Below, piece after piece: positions 1-11,299 of a stretch of DNA of 64,000 nt. The translations under genes and the position numbers were made by a program. Source of the stretch: Peromyscus leucopus (Eukaryota; Chordata; Mammalia; Rodentia; Cricetidae); NCBI RefSeq assembly GCF_004664715.2, contig NC_051070.1, forward strand, positions 46,014,456-46,078,455. The letters run 5' to 3'. Every line of letters starts with the position of its first letter. Within the stretch, counting starts at the first letter, position 1. Under the pieces are notes generated by a model. It did no database searches. It worked only from the letters and a program-made list of their open reading frames with translations, and was not told where the DNA came from.

Positions 1-2363
1 CCGAAGGCCCTGCAGATGCTCCTCATGAGCAAGTCAGTTCACTGAGGCTTCACACTACAGACCCCTGAAACACAGGCATCACTGTGCGAGAGAGCGACCT
101 CAAGCTGTATGATGAAGTCAAGTCAGTCCTCATACAGTGGCCCCCTGACATAGCCCTGCTTGTCATTTGGGCCACACAAACCATTCCCTTACCTTAGCAC
201 GATGAGTTTCTCTCCTCTTTATCAATACATGACCATGCTGGCTGCCAAGGACCTGCAAAACAAAGGCCATCTTGTTAGAAGAAACTCCAAACATCAATTT
301 CCGAGCCAATTGAACACGTGTAAGCAGATGCAAGGTTTCACTTGGAGGAGCTTGAGCTGAACGTTGCCCCTTCTATGCCCAGCCATTCCAACTGAGCGGC
401 CTTGCAGAAGGGCTCTGCACCATGCTAACCTGGGAACAATCAATGGCTGCTCACCATAAACAGAGCCTTTAAGCTGTCAATCTCTCACAGGATAGTTCTG
501 CTTTAAAGAGGCCCTAGTTGTTAAAGTTTGCTACACTGAGTCTGGTGTTAGGGCTAGAGTCTCACTAGTGCCTAAAGCTGGGGAGGCAGATGCATTATTT
601 ATCTTATAAATTTGCAACTGGAACTGAGTTAGCTATTTAAGCTTCTTTCTAAGAAAATCTATTGTCCTGCAAACTATAAAATATACTTAGATATTTTCAT
701 TGAATAAAACTTGATTTTTTGGAAAGGGTTTCAGAGTCCTCTTTTTCCGAGCATGGTCTACACTCATCAGCCTGGACTGAGAGTCCACTGGGAGGCATAC
801 AGCACCAGACTCTGCAGTTTCACGGGGGCTTCAGCTGGTACCCAGGCAGACTGAAGCCTGAGAAGCCCAGTTTTAAAGAACCCCAAGCATCGTGACTGTG
901 GTTCCTAGGATCCAAGTACGGAGCGCCCCAGATTTGAAGCCCACAATTTCATCACAGGTGTGTGAATCTGAGGACAAATGGTCTCCTAACCCCTCCAAAA
1001 TCCTTTGCTGCTGACTAAACCCCCTTCCTTTTCCAGAACACATAGACTAATTGTGAAGCAACACCCAAAAGCTCCTCAGTTATACCCAATATCATCCAAA
1101 GAGTCAGAAGAGGGAAAGCAGAAATTACAAAATGGCATGGTTGCTCTAACAGGAAGGTATGCACTTAGGTATTCATGCCCACTCGGAAAGTGCCTTGCTC
1201 GGCACCAGCTGTCTGAAAGGCATGCTACAGTGAATCCTGTAACAAAAATTAGATCTTCCAGAGGGTACAGTGTGTGCTTTGTCAGTGCATGTAATGGAAC
1301 CAGAAACCAAAGAGTCAACTATCTTACTTCAAGAAAATATGGGACTGTGATTTCTCTTTTTCTTTCAGCGTCTTTGAATATCTGTATGCGTGAGCCGTAA
1401 CCGTGGTAGCCCAGAGGTGTGCTTTCCCCCTTTTAACTCTCCTACCTGTAGACAAGGAGGAATGGCAGACATCAAATGCAGGAAGCAGCGACTCAGAAGT
1501 CTGCGGCGCCCAGCAAGGGATAACAGAACTGTGCCTCCATGCTTGCCATTTGATCACACAGAGTGTCAATGAAACCTCAGCCAGTTATACGGGACCAGAA
1601 AGGGAATCGCATTAAAGCTAATACAAGAGTCAGGAGAATGCCCTCCGCAAGGGACACTGGCTATTTGGTAGATGCACCACTGGGAGCAATTGAGGGCTCT
1701 CAGTAGGGCCAAAGCGTGCTCTGTGCCCATCTCTTTCCTGCATTTAAATAGTTCTTATCTCTCCTTCTCCCCCACTTATTCTTGTGCCTTCTCTGGTTCC
1801 CTTACCACCTCCAGCTGCTCTCCTACCCCAGCCTTGGTCACTCTTTCCCCCCTCTTCAATTGACCTGCTTTGTTACCCTGTCTTCTCTGTGAACAGGGAA
1901 GGGAGAGAAAGAAGGGACATCAAATAGCTTCTGTGCCTCCCTTCCACTTTCTCTTTTTCCCTATTATACCCACGCTTTCATTCTCTTCTTCTATGCCCTC
2001 TTGCCTGTCACAGATCTAAGTCACTGTTGTTAGCATGCAGCCAGCCTAGCCAAACACACAGCTTAGCAATGGTCAGGAAAATGCTGGACTCCTTCATCAT
2101 GTCAACGTAAGACTTGGACTTCTCACATCCTCCTAACCTGTGCCAGGTCAACAGTTGGGGCAGAAAGACTTTTTTAAAAAATGCAATAGCCTAGCATTTG
2201 CTTGGCATTTGAAACTGTAGGACAAACCTGGAATGTTTAGCTATTGTGCTTAGAAGCCATATGGGGGTGACATACACTGAGCAAAGGTTTCATTTGCTCC
2301 CTAGTTTTGCCTAAGTGTACCATGACAGCAATCCTGGCTTTAGTCTCATCCCTCTCTGTACAG
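1..2363. other. unassigned non-repetitive sequence
   Basis: I recognise no gene, RNA or interspersed repeat here. The longest frame (1005-1400, 131 codons) overlaps frames on the opposite strand, lacks any recognisable domain and has no splice-like edges that I trust. A pyrimidine-rich patch lies at about 1735-1860 and 1930-2010. Confidence 0.5.
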
Positions 2364-2457
2364 ACCCCCACACCCTCCTGGGATAAAGCATGCCCCACCC
2401 CCATACAAGGACCCCACACCCTCCTGGGATGAAGCATGCCCCACCCCCATACAAGGC
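2364..2457. repeat. two-copy 46 bp tandem duplication
   Basis: A 46 bp C-rich unit, containing CACCCTCCTGGGAT and GCATGCCCCACCCCCATAC, occurs twice head to tail. The copies are almost identical, with one A/G difference after GGGAT. This is a recent local duplication and creates a matching peptide repeat in the minus-strand frame, which is not evidence of coding. Confidence 0.9.
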
Positions 2458-4564
2458 CCCTCAATGGCACCAGCAGGCACTTACAAAGTGGTTCTTGATA
2501 AACACACACTACAATACACAAGAAGCCTCCTTCAGTGTCCAAACAGGAAGCCTCACAAGGTACAGCTTAATAAATATATGAAGATTGTTTATAATACAGA
2601 AATGCCTGGTACTGCTTCTCATGTCTAATGCACTTAGGAAGAAGAACTCTATAGCATAGGCTGTAATGTGGCAATCTCACATATGATCTTTAAATTGCTG
2701 AAAAGTAATTTTTAAGTAGTTCAATCTTTTATAGTCAACCTGTGAACTATGAATAAAACCCAGACAAGATCCAGTTTGCTGACCTTTTGTATCCCAGTGC
2801 CTGGACAGTCTATATGCCCTAAATATGTGATGGAGATATGAGTAAGTAGCCAAGCAATCAACACACTGGTCATTATAAATGTTAAGATAGTCTAGTTGAG
2901 GGGAATAATTCACAAAGATGGGCTTGGAAAAAATCCCTTAACTTTTTGGTCTAGTTACAAACACAACATAGGATCTAGGATACAATTGCACTAGAATGTG
3001 AAGTATTACTTTGGGCAGTCAAATGTGACCACTAGCATTCAAACAACAAATCTGAAAATAGAAAAAAAAATCTACAAAGCAGACAAACGTTATTAACAAT
3101 ACAGCATCCTGTACCACATTAGCAAATGGTTCTGTTTGTTTCCAAGGTGCATTGTTCAGGTCTCATCACAGTTACATTTCTTCAAAGGTGGGAGTAAGGG
3201 CCTGAACACCACACACAAGCATTTCCCAGTCAACTAAGAAATTCCCCAGAATGCACTTGCTCCACAGACCACATCAACTACTGGATTTCTACTTGGGCTA
3301 AAGTGAGGAGATGTAGATTGCTGAGCCATGCCGGATAGAACTGTAGGAAGCCACTTTCTGAATGTCTGGGTCAGGTGAGCAGTTTCCCAGTGACTGTAAG
3401 ACACTACTTGTCAATCATCAAAGAGTGAAAGGAAGAGCCTGAAAGTTTGTTACATGTCACTCTAAATTGCTTTGTGATTAAAAGCACGTATTTCACTATG
3501 TAGCATCAGTGTTCCACAGACATGCCTAGAGGTTCTTTTTAACACTAATATCCATATCATTGTTGGACTAAAAGCATTACACCTCTATCAAAGCAATTCA
3601 GAAATCTACAGAGTCAACCATCTTTCAGGATTATCTGTCATAACTCACATCTCTGGCTCTCACACTGGAAACAGTTTACAAATGCCAGGTACTCACTCGG
3701 ACAAGGAGTTCATTCTTTAAAAGAAAATGCTTTGACAGCTTCTAGGACATACATATTTCAACATTAGTCTGATCTGAGTAGGAGTGAATATTTAAAACTC
3801 ACCAGTTTAACTTACAACTAATAATGCTGAGGGCTATTCCCCCAAATATGGCGACGCTGCATTTGAGAAACCGCAGAGGCAGGAAGGTCTCCACCTTCTC
3901 TCCTGCCCTTCTTGCCTGATTCTGGCTACTAGAACTTGGGAGAGATTTTTTCTGACCTCTTGCAGCAGATCACAAGGCCCTCACATGAGAGGTAAACCCT
4001 CTACATATAAATCAAAGGAGCCAAGGATATGGAGACATCCAGAAGAATCGAAGTCCTTGGTAGACCTCCTTCCATTTACAACCAGTAGATCATACTCCTT
4101 TGCCCAAACCTCTTTGTCCACAACTACCTACTTCTTCGGTAACAACAAAACCCACCAGCTTAACAACTGTTTGAGGTCATTATTGTATGAAATCTCCACT
4201 ATCTCATAAAAACTTGAAAAATATTGTATGTCTTTCTTTTTATGAGTATCTTTTGTTTGGGTAATATCAGCCATGAACCTGGGCTAGACTTCTCTCCTTC
4301 TTTGATACTTTTGACCATTCCCCAGAAACCACACTTACTATCACAGGTACAAACCATGAGAGCCGCACTTGCTACCATCCAACAAGCAAGGCTTTCTAAT
4401 AACGTGGATTTAGAGTGAAGGTAGGGTGTTTTAACTGATTCTCCTTAAATTTCATGTTGAGTTTTCCAGTGATATGGTTTCCTACCTGTATGAAGACCAT
4501 TGTTCTACAATTTCAGTCTCATGTAAATATCAGTATAAAACAATTTCCAAGAGCAGCCTCCAAA
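2458..4564. other. unassigned sequence
   Basis: No gene is recognisable. The stretch 3830-4210 (a GGCGACGCTGC patch, then an AG-rich and a TAACAACAAAACCCACCAGC segment) has the look of an eroded LTR, but I cannot name a family. The remainder is unique AT-rich sequence. Confidence 0.4.
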
Positions 4565-5003
4565 ATGGTTGAAGTGGAGCAGAAAAAGAAGCGGACCTTC
4601 ACCAAGCTCACCTACCGAGCTCAGCGTGGCCCTGGGCCAACTGCTGGATGTGCCCTATGCACAGCTGACGCAGCTTTACGGTGTGCGCCAGAAGCGGAAG
4701 CAGTGCTGGCTACTCAAGCAGCTGAGAAAGAACAGGAAGGAGGCTCCGCCCATGGAGAAGGCCGAGGTGGTGAAGCCCCACCTGAGGGACATGATCATCC
4801 TGCCCGAGACGGTAGGCAGCATGGTGGGTGTCTAGAACGGGAAGATCTTCAGCCAGGTGGAAATCAAACCAGAGACGATCGATTGGCCGCTACGTGGGCG
4901 AGTTCTCCATCCCCTAATCGGCCATGAAGGATTGCAGGCTAGGTCACCTGGTCCTCCCGCTTCATCCCTCTGAACTAGCTGTAGCCAATAAAGACTCATG
5001 TTT
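4565..5003 (+). pseudogene. RPS15: RPS15 processed pseudogene (broken retrocopy)
   Basis: This is an intronless copy of the mRNA for ribosomal protein S15, a component of the small (40S) ribosomal subunit. Seen directly: the ATG at 4565 opens [18 protein letters not shown], matching the S15 N-terminus apart from substitutions. A frameshift near 4620 moves the match to another frame, where [18 protein letters not shown] and then [18 protein letters not shown] are recognisable. About eight codons are missing from the basic RRK-rich segment near 4690-4715. A TAG at 4833 interrupts the frame just after MVGV. Downstream the copy continues with QVEIKPE-like sequence, further small deletions, a degenerate C-terminus and an S15-like 3' UTR with AATAAA at about 4987. 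It cannot encode S15. There is no clean A-tail; the copy runs into GT and G tracts at about 5018-5041. Neighbours are unrelated. Confidence 0.93.
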
Positions 5004-5017
5004 AGTGCCTGGGGAGT

Positions 5018-5041
5018 GTGTGTGTGTGGGGGGGGGGGGGG
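5018..5041. repeat. (GT)n followed by poly(G)
   Basis: A short GT run followed by 14 consecutive G sits about 20 bp after the pseudogene polyadenylation signal, where an A-tail would be expected. Confidence 0.9.
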
Positions 5042-6130
5042 GAATCCAGAAATAAAATCAGCATTGTGCTTGGCATCTGCATTCAGTATCTACAAAGTCC
5101 TATGGCTGTTTCTAAACTGCAATGCTGAGGGATGACAGAGTCCGGGAGGAATCTCATCCACAGTCAGCAGGGTAACTGTTTGGCTTCACCAGCAGCGCTG
5201 CAGCATCTTCAGACATCTTCTCCTCTCAGCCCAGTCAAGCAGGTTCTACAGGAAGAAAGCAGTCTGATGGAGGAGGTACCCCATCACCAGTTCTTCCTGG
5301 AAGACACGGTTCGGAGGATCAATGACTCCATGCCCAGCAAGCCCTGTTTAGGCAAAGCTTTTGGTGACAGAGGGCCCGGGGAACCCTCTGCAAGAGATCA
5401 ACACGTATTTTCATAGTTCACAAGGATGTAGCAAGTACAGCCTCCTTCGTTCATGAATAAGGCCTCTTTAACATTTTAATGAGAACATTAACTCTGCTTC
5501 CCTTGGTTTGGCCTTCCCAGAAAGTCTGTTAGCCTTAAAGAAAGTTACTTAGAAAACCAATAATGAAATTGCAGGCCTCTCTATGCCCCCAAGGGCACCA
5601 CTGAACCACAAACAGTGACTGTATTATTTCTCCCTGGAACTAGCCTATATTTTGATCACACTACAGTTTGGTAAATGAGTCAAACATCTAAAGAAACGCC
5701 TTCATCCCTGTAGTGCTGGGTGCTGCGTGTGCTCCCTCATTTTCTATCAGATTGGTCCCCTAATTCCCGTTTTATGTTATACACAGCTTTGAATACCATG
5801 TGTGACTCAACAAATGACAGAACGCACTTCCCTGCTACTCTCCCTTAATCATTTCCTCTGCCTGCCTTCTCTCTGGCCACGTGACTGGTTCCCACGGAAG
5901 CTTCCAACTGCCTTTCACCTGGGGCCCATTAAATTCAGAAGACAACCCACAGAGCTTCAGAAGCCAAAGGTGAACAAGGAATAATTCCCAGACTCGGTGA
6001 CTTAACATGAATTTCTGCTTCATCCTCTAACAAAATCTGGAAATCTGGAGCAAAGTGAATGAGAGAGCCTGTCACCTTTAAAACCAAGTAGGAGAGAAGA
6101 CTAGAGACAGAGGGAATTCATGTTCGGGTC
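5042..6130. other. unassigned sequence with one 94-codon open frame
   Basis: The frame at 5132-5413 (+) starts just after an in-frame TGA and reads MTESGRNLIHSQQGN..., with a mixed, protein-like composition (acidic EESSLMEEV patch, then FFLEDTVRRINDSM). I do not recognise it. It may be a fragment of an exon or retrocopy, or chance. The rest of the interval shows nothing identifiable. Confidence 0.35.
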
Positions 6131-6139
6131 ACACTGCGT

Positions 6140-6290
6140 GCAACTCTTACAACATTTGCTGAGCACCTACTATGCAGAAAACACCTACTATGCAGAAACA
6201 CTTTTCAGGTGCTGTGAGAATACCAGGACCCGAGGCAGACTGGAACTCCATCCCGAATAAGCTGGCGTTCTAGTGAGAAGGACAGATAAG
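6140..6290 (+). mobile_element. ancient mammalian-wide repeat fragment (L2/MIR type)
   Basis: TTTGCTGAGCACCTACTATG followed by a CAGGTGCTGTGAGAATACC segment and a GGCGTTCTAGTGAGAAGGACAGA segment is the usual order of an old mammalian-wide element. The ACCTACTATGCAGAAA unit is duplicated in tandem at about 6168-6200. Confidence 0.5.
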
Positions 6291-6429
6291 AAAAAAGTGA
6301 AAACATCAGAGGGCAGGAAGTGATATGAAGAAAATACAACAGCCATGTTTGTTAAATACAGTGTAACTACAATCAAGCCGTGGAGGGGGAGGGTGGGAGG
6401 GAGCACACCAGAATTCCTCAGCTCCTTTA

Positions 6430-6625
6430 AAGACGTGGAGGAACTTTGAATTCATATTCATAAGAAAAAGAAGCCAATGACAAAAGGCCACACAACCTAT
6501 GTGACAGGAATGGTTGCCAGGGGCTGTGGAGAAGGACAGATGAACAGGCAGAACATAGAGGACTTTAGAGCATAAACTACTGTGTGTGATACCACGGTGA
6601 TGGATGTGTGCCATTGCTGTGTCCC
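6430..6625 (+). mobile_element. old L1 (L1M) 3' UTR fragment
   Basis: AGCCAATGACAAAAGGCCAC, then GGTTGCCAGGGGCTGTGGAG and a GATGGATGTGTGCC segment, follow the order of the 3' UTR of ancient mammalian L1. Heavily eroded. Confidence 0.65.
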
Positions 6626-6969
6626 AATTTCCTGAATATGGAGCACCGAGAAGGGACCCTCACAGAAGCCACTGGCAGGTGACAACGGTGTGGCAATATG
6701 ACTGCAGAGAGGAAACAGATCGGAGAGCTCAAGTTTTGTTTGCTTGATCTCCTCTTGTTCTAGTCTCTCTGTTGCTAAATGCTGAGACAAGAACAAACTG
6801 AGAGGAAAGGCTGTTTGGCTTCCACGTCCTCAGCACAGTCTACCATTGAGAAAAGTCCACCATTGAGAAAAGTCAGGTCAGAGATCAGCAGGAGCCTAGA
6901 GGCAGGAACTGAAGCAGAGAACAGGAAGGAACGCTGCTCACTGCCTTGCCCTCTCTGTCTTTAGCTCAG

Positions 6970-7167
6970 CCTGCTTTCATATGTAACACAGGACCACCTA
7001 CATGCTCAGGCTGGCACTGCCCCACAGTGGGATGGGCCCTCCCAGGCTGATCATTAGTCAAGAAAATATCCCACTAGTTTACCTCCAGACCAGAATGATG
7101 AAGGCATTTTCTGGATTGAAGTTCCACCTTCTCAGTTGGCCCAGCTTGTGTCAAGACGACAAAAAAA
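6970..7167 (-). mobile_element. partial ORR1 (MaLR) LTR
   Basis: ACACAGGACCACCTACATGC, then CACAGTGGGATGGGCCCTCC, ATTAGTCAAGAAAAT and a final CTTGTGTCAAGACGAC segment match the reverse complement of the ORR1 LTR first half. The polyadenylation half is missing. Confidence 0.75.
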
Positions 7168-7960
7168 TTAACCAGCACACTTCATTGGCTGTGCCGAACA
7201 AACATATATGTATGTGACTGCATATGCATGTGTGTGTGTGTGATCGTATGTAAATGCATGTAAGTTCAATATCATGATTGTGTAATTCCAAGTAAACTTT
7301 GAAGAGTTTCACCAGTTCTCCAAGGAGTGGAGAGAAAAGACGGCTGTGGTCGCCATGAACTTCAAGGAGGCTCAGAGTAAATGAGAAGTCCCCTAAGATC
7401 TCACAGCCAGTCACCCGGGCTTCCTCGCCACTCTGTGCACCACACACCTCTGCATTTCTCTCAGGGTGGCCATCCCCCCACCTCCCCCTCTCATGAGGTA
7501 AGGTAAGGGCTGGGGAGAGGCAATGCTGCCACCTTCCTCTGTCCCTTCCCTTTGTCTCATCCTGTCCTACATGGCCGTTAAATAATCCATAAAATGTGGC
7601 CGAGAAAATGAGAGAATCGTTAACACCAAAGCCAGCCTCACAGAGAGAAAATCAAATATTAAGGTGCAGTGTGACACAGATTTTTAAATAGACATTTAAA
7701 TTATCAAGAGCAGGCCTCTACTGCACATGCTCATGCAATGCCCTCCTGGGGGATGCATGGAGAGAAAATCCATCTGGGGAAGGACAGGCAGGAGGCCTCT
7801 CGGGATCTGTGTACACACCCTCCCCTGGAGCTCTCAGTTATCTTCTCGGAGAACACACTGAAGGAACTGAACAAGGCTGCACTATGAGTGTGCTCCTTTC
7901 ATATTCCTCTGGAGGCAGAGGAAGGGCGATCTCCCCAAGTTCCAGGCAAGCTCCTTCACA
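7168..7960. other. unassigned sequence
   Basis: A short TATG/GT-rich patch lies at about 7200-7265. Otherwise no gene or repeat is recognised. Confidence 0.4.
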
Positions 7961-7965
7961 CTGAA

Positions 7966-8030
7966 AGATCTAATCCAGTCAGGGCTACATGGCAGGACCC
8001 TGTCTCACAAAGAGAAATTAAAAATAGGGT
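7966..8030 (+). mobile_element. B1 3' end fragment
   Basis: GTCAGGGCTACATGGCAGGA followed by CCCTGTCTCACAAAGAGAAA is the 3' end of a B1-type SINE with an A-rich tail. The 5' portion is absent. Confidence 0.6.
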
Positions 8031-8094
8031 GGAAGAGAGTGCCGTCAGTAAAATACTCACTTTTCTGCGTGAAATCCCCAGAGTCTGAGTGAAA

Positions 8095-8274
8095 AGGCCT
8101 GGCATGGCGGTGCGCACTTGTAATCCCTGAATTTGGCAGAGCCCAATGGGATGCTGGGGTTCAGTGGCCAACTAGTCTAGTCTACTTGGTGAATTCCAGG
8201 CCACTGTCTCCAGAGAAAAGGTGGATGCTTGAAAGACAGCTGAGATTGGCCCCAGTGTCCACGCATGTACAAGC

Positions 8275-8278
<4 letters not shown>
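8095..8278 (+). mobile_element. B4-like SINE fragment
   Basis: CCTGGCATGGCGGTGCGCAC and TTGTAATCCCTGAATTTGGC open the B1-related half. A diverged 3' part runs into the CA array, which is the normal tail of B4. Confidence 0.6.

Positions 8279-8322
<44 letters not shown>
8279..8322. repeat. (AC)22 microsatellite
   Basis: Uninterrupted AC dinucleotides followed by a short AG run; it lies between two SINEs. Confidence 0.98.
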
Positions 8323-8326
<4 letters not shown>

Positions 8327-8344
8327 AGAGAAGACACTGAGCAC

Positions 8345-8512
8345 AGGCTTGGCATGATGGCACACACCATCAAGTAATCCCAGCACTTAGAAGACAGAGG
8401 CAAGAGCATCTCTACAGTTCTAGGACAGCTTGTTCTACAGAGTGAGTTCCAGGACAGCAGGGCTATGTATAGAGACCCTGTCTCAAAAAACAAAAACAAA
8501 CAACCACTGAAC
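8345..8512 (+). mobile_element. B1 SINE
   Basis: The order is GGCTTGGCATGATGGCACAC, TAATCCCAGCACTTAGAAGAC, a diverged middle with GTTCTACAGAGTGAGTTCC, AGACCCTGTCTCAAAAAAC and an A-rich tail. This is a full-length but diverged B1. Confidence 0.9.
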
Positions 8513-8519
8513 AAACTTT

Positions 8520-9555
8520 AGGAAAAGAACAATACTAGAGCCCACAAGTTCCCAGGTCTGGTCTCTGTAACATTTAAAGGGGTGATTAGAGGAGACAGAT
8601 TAGCTTGAAAGGAACTCAGATCCAGTTTAAAGGAAGCGAACATTGGGGGTAGACCTGGGGAGCCTGGAGGGTCTGTCTTGTCGGCCCGCCTATGATGGAG
8701 GCAAGTTTTAAAGCAAGGCTTCCATCGCTCACCTACCAGGTGCTCCTTGGAAGCCCCTTGGAAGCTCTGAGAACACCCACCTTATAACTGTGTGTAGTCT
8801 GAAGAAGAAACAGTGAAGGGGTGTCAACCTCTGCCCTGGAAGTCGCGCATGATGCATTTTGTTCCTCTGTGTGGAGCTTGTTTTCCTGCTCATGTGCCCA
8901 CCTCCGCTCTACAGCTTTTGAACAGTATTTTCCAAAGGACTCCACAGCCCCACAGACGGACAATGCTTACTGGTTCCCACAAGAACTGAACTGAGAACAC
9001 TCCAAGAAGAGAGTCCAGGAAGAGGCTTTGAGAAGCCTAGCCAGTTGTACCCTGCCTTCGATTAGAAAAGTCCTTCTTCAGGGCTAAACATGTGGCACTC
9101 CTGTATCTTAAGAGAGTCATTCGGTCTCATCCTCCATGGATTGTCTTAACCAACTGCTTTCGTGAGAACCGGGATTTGCCCTGACATGACAGAAACAGTC
9201 AGGTGGTCCCTCTGAAACTGCTGAGGATGTCAAGCCAAGCTCCTCTGTTCAGGTCTTATTTCCTCGTGTATTCTGCCCTGTAGAAACTGTTCCACTGCCT
9301 GGGCACACAGTGTTTCTACCTCTACCTTCCTCCAACGTTAGAATGCTCTTTCCTCTTTTAGCAGAGTGGGGTGATGGATGTGCAAAGACAGTACAAGAAC
9401 AGCAGCAGAAGAGAGTGAACTGGAACTAACCCAGCTACCCGGGATCTGTCTGTCCCAAAGATCGTGATCTTTGGGCGGTACTAAGGCAGTGTCAGGGATG
9501 GGCTGTGACTGGGAGGCCTGGAGAACAAATAAGCAGGAATGGCAGGAAGAAAGCG
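8520..9555. other. unassigned sequence
   Basis: No gene, RNA or repeat recognised. Open frames at 8733-8963 (-), 9338-9559 (-) and 9471-9713 (+) overlap frames on other strands or lack recognisable content. Confidence 0.4.
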
Positions 9556-9559
9556 GCAC

Positions 9560-9965
9560 AGATACACGGAGGATCCAAGACGGAAGCCAGCGCCGAAAGG
9601 AAAAGTATCAGCTCAGGATCCTCAAGTCCAAGTTCTCAGCACAAAGGAGATTTGTTTGCTCCAGAGGGACAGAGGGCAGGGAACGAGAGACAAAGACAGG
9701 AGACAGAGGATGAGGGAGAAGGGGAAGGGAACAAGGGACAGGGGGGAGGGGTATTTGTTCCAAAAGACAATGGACTGCCTCTGGACAGAGAGGAGACAGG
9801 CAGGGAACATAAGAAAATGGCAGTACATGGGGAAACCTTGTGTTAAGATGAGGGGGTTCATTTTAATTGGGCCTGTTAATTAGGTGAGCCAAGGGGGCTT
9901 TTGGTTGCTGGACTTCAATACTTTGATAGCTGGACTTTGGTAGTCAGTCTCAGGAAGAGGAAGTG
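9560..9965 (-). mobile_element. probable reverse-oriented ERV LTR remnant
   Basis: Read on the minus strand, 9660-9640 carries AAACAAATCTCC, which looks like a decayed polyadenylation region of an LTR. The purine-rich 9680-9750 block and the TTTTAATTGGGCCTGTTAAT segment resemble a rodent medium-reiterated LTR element. I cannot assign the family, and the three overlapping plus-strand frames here are composition artefacts. Confidence 0.35.
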
Positions 9966-10389
9966 GCCAAATAAGGAAATAGACGTTGGCTACCTTTAGA
10001 ATGTAATCTAATGGTTTAGCAAGGAAGAGGGAATGGGGGAGAAGGGAAGGGCCAGTCAGAGCCACGCTCACCACATCAGTCATACTGGCCAGAGTCCCTT
10101 AGAACACACCACCACGAGGCATCTCAAAATGACTTCAAAAGTTGGGAACAGAAGGACTCACAATGCAACGGCACCTGCCACTGGCAATGGAAAGAGCTGT
10201 GTGGTCACAAAAAGGGAAATGTTGACTTGTCCTCACTCTTCACAATGAAGACCAACTCCCTCAGCTCCCTGTGTCTATCTTCACGTCAGTGTGAGCCCAC
10301 ACTAAATGTCCCTTTATCTTTGTGTGACACTGGATACTGTGAAAACACCAGTGAATACTGTGGAGCACCTGTAAAACGGCACACACTAG

Positions 10390-10560
10390 CTCTCTTGTCA
10401 AAAGCACTGTGCACTCTTTTGTCTTTTCGATCTCACAATCAGACGTAAGTACTATTAGATAAATAGAAACCCAAAGAGATTTACAGTGTACAAATTGTAC
10501 AGTGCACCACTGTGGAAGAAACGGCATGCAAACCCAAGATCTTGTGAGGAGGGTCTGTGC
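10390..10560 (+). mobile_element. possible MIR fragment
   Basis: A CTCACAATCAGACGTAAGTAC segment, then AACCCAAAGAGATTTACAG, then GCATGCAAACCCAAGATC, keeps the spacing of a MIR but is strongly diverged. Confidence 0.35.
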
Positions 10561-10607
10561 TTTGTAGAGAATACTGTTCATCTGTTTTGTTTGTGCTTTA
10601 TAAATAG

Positions 10608-10935
10608 ATGATCCTTGACTTATGGTGGTTCAGTTTGTGATTATATCAGTCAAATTATACACACTGTGACATCTGGATGGTCAGTTTCGATGTCCTCTAG
10701 AGCTAGCGATGTGTGGGTCAATGTTCTCTTGCAAAGCCAGGCATCAATAGAGTGTCATGGCTCCCAGCCAATGAGGAGACCACCCGGGTGAAGAGGCCAT
10801 CCACTAAGGAACACCATCACTAAGCTAGGATGTTCAGTGAGAAGGTATAAAATGCTTTTTGACTTCAGATTTTTTTTTTCAATTCACTACAGGTACTGCA
10901 TGGCGTAACCCATCATAATTTGAGAAGAATTCATC
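10608..10935 (+). mobile_element. nonautonomous DNA transposon fossil (Tigger-like)
   Basis: The left end GATCCTTGACTTATGGTGGT is imperfectly inverted at the right end, AACCCATCATAATTTGAGAA (10909-10928), giving degenerate terminal inverted repeats. The inner CTAAGCTAGGATGTTCAGTG and AAAATGCTTTTTGACTTCAG segments match a mammalian-wide element with terminal ACTTACGATGG-type repeats. There is no coding capacity. Confidence 0.65.
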
Positions 10936-10989
10936 CTATGACTTTCACTCATCTGGACTTGTCTAATTCAGAACTGACAAGGCAATAAT

Positions 10990-11110
10990 AGAGGATTCCT
11001 CCCTCAAACTATGACCCCGGAACAAACTCTTCCTCCTTAAGTGGCCTTAGTTGGTATTTTGTCACACCAGTGAGAAAGGTAATAAACACAAACACTCTCT
11101 GTCAGCTGGG
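10990..11110 (+). mobile_element. MaLR-type LTR 3' end fragment
   Basis: CTATGACCCCGGAACAAACTC, then TTCCTCCTTAAGTGGCC and TTGGTATTTTGTCACACCAG ending in AAGGTAATAAACA, is the order of the polyadenylation and 3' end region of an old MaLR LTR. Upstream parts are not recognisable. Confidence 0.4.
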
Positions 11111-11184
11111 GAATTAAAGGCCACTGGCATCGGTACACACAATAGATCCATCCTGGACTGGAAAATCTCAGATAGAGACTTCGG

Positions 11185-11290
11185 CCCAGCTGCTTACCAG
11201 CTACGTCATCAGGGTTAAGTGACCTCACCTCCTGATTCCAAGTCCCCCCATAAGCAATGAGGATGAAATTAAATACTGGGCCAGACACAA
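11185..11290 (-). mobile_element. MIR fragment
   Basis: CCAGCTACGTCATCAGGGTTAAGTGACC followed by AAGCAATGAGGATGAAATTAAA corresponds to the reverse complement of the MIR core. Confidence 0.5.
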
Positions 11291-11299
11291 ATGAAACTG

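Noticed and set aside
1005..1400. 131-codon frame as a candidate exon
   Set aside because: Opposite-strand frames of similar size overlap it and no domain or convincing splice edges are visible.
4454..4927. 157-codon frame read as a gene
   Set aside because: Only the first residues after 4565 match RPS15; beyond the frameshift it reads the wrong frame of the retrocopy.
7888..8514. Cys/Val-rich minus-strand frames
   Set aside because: They derive from the CA microsatellite and flanking SINEs.
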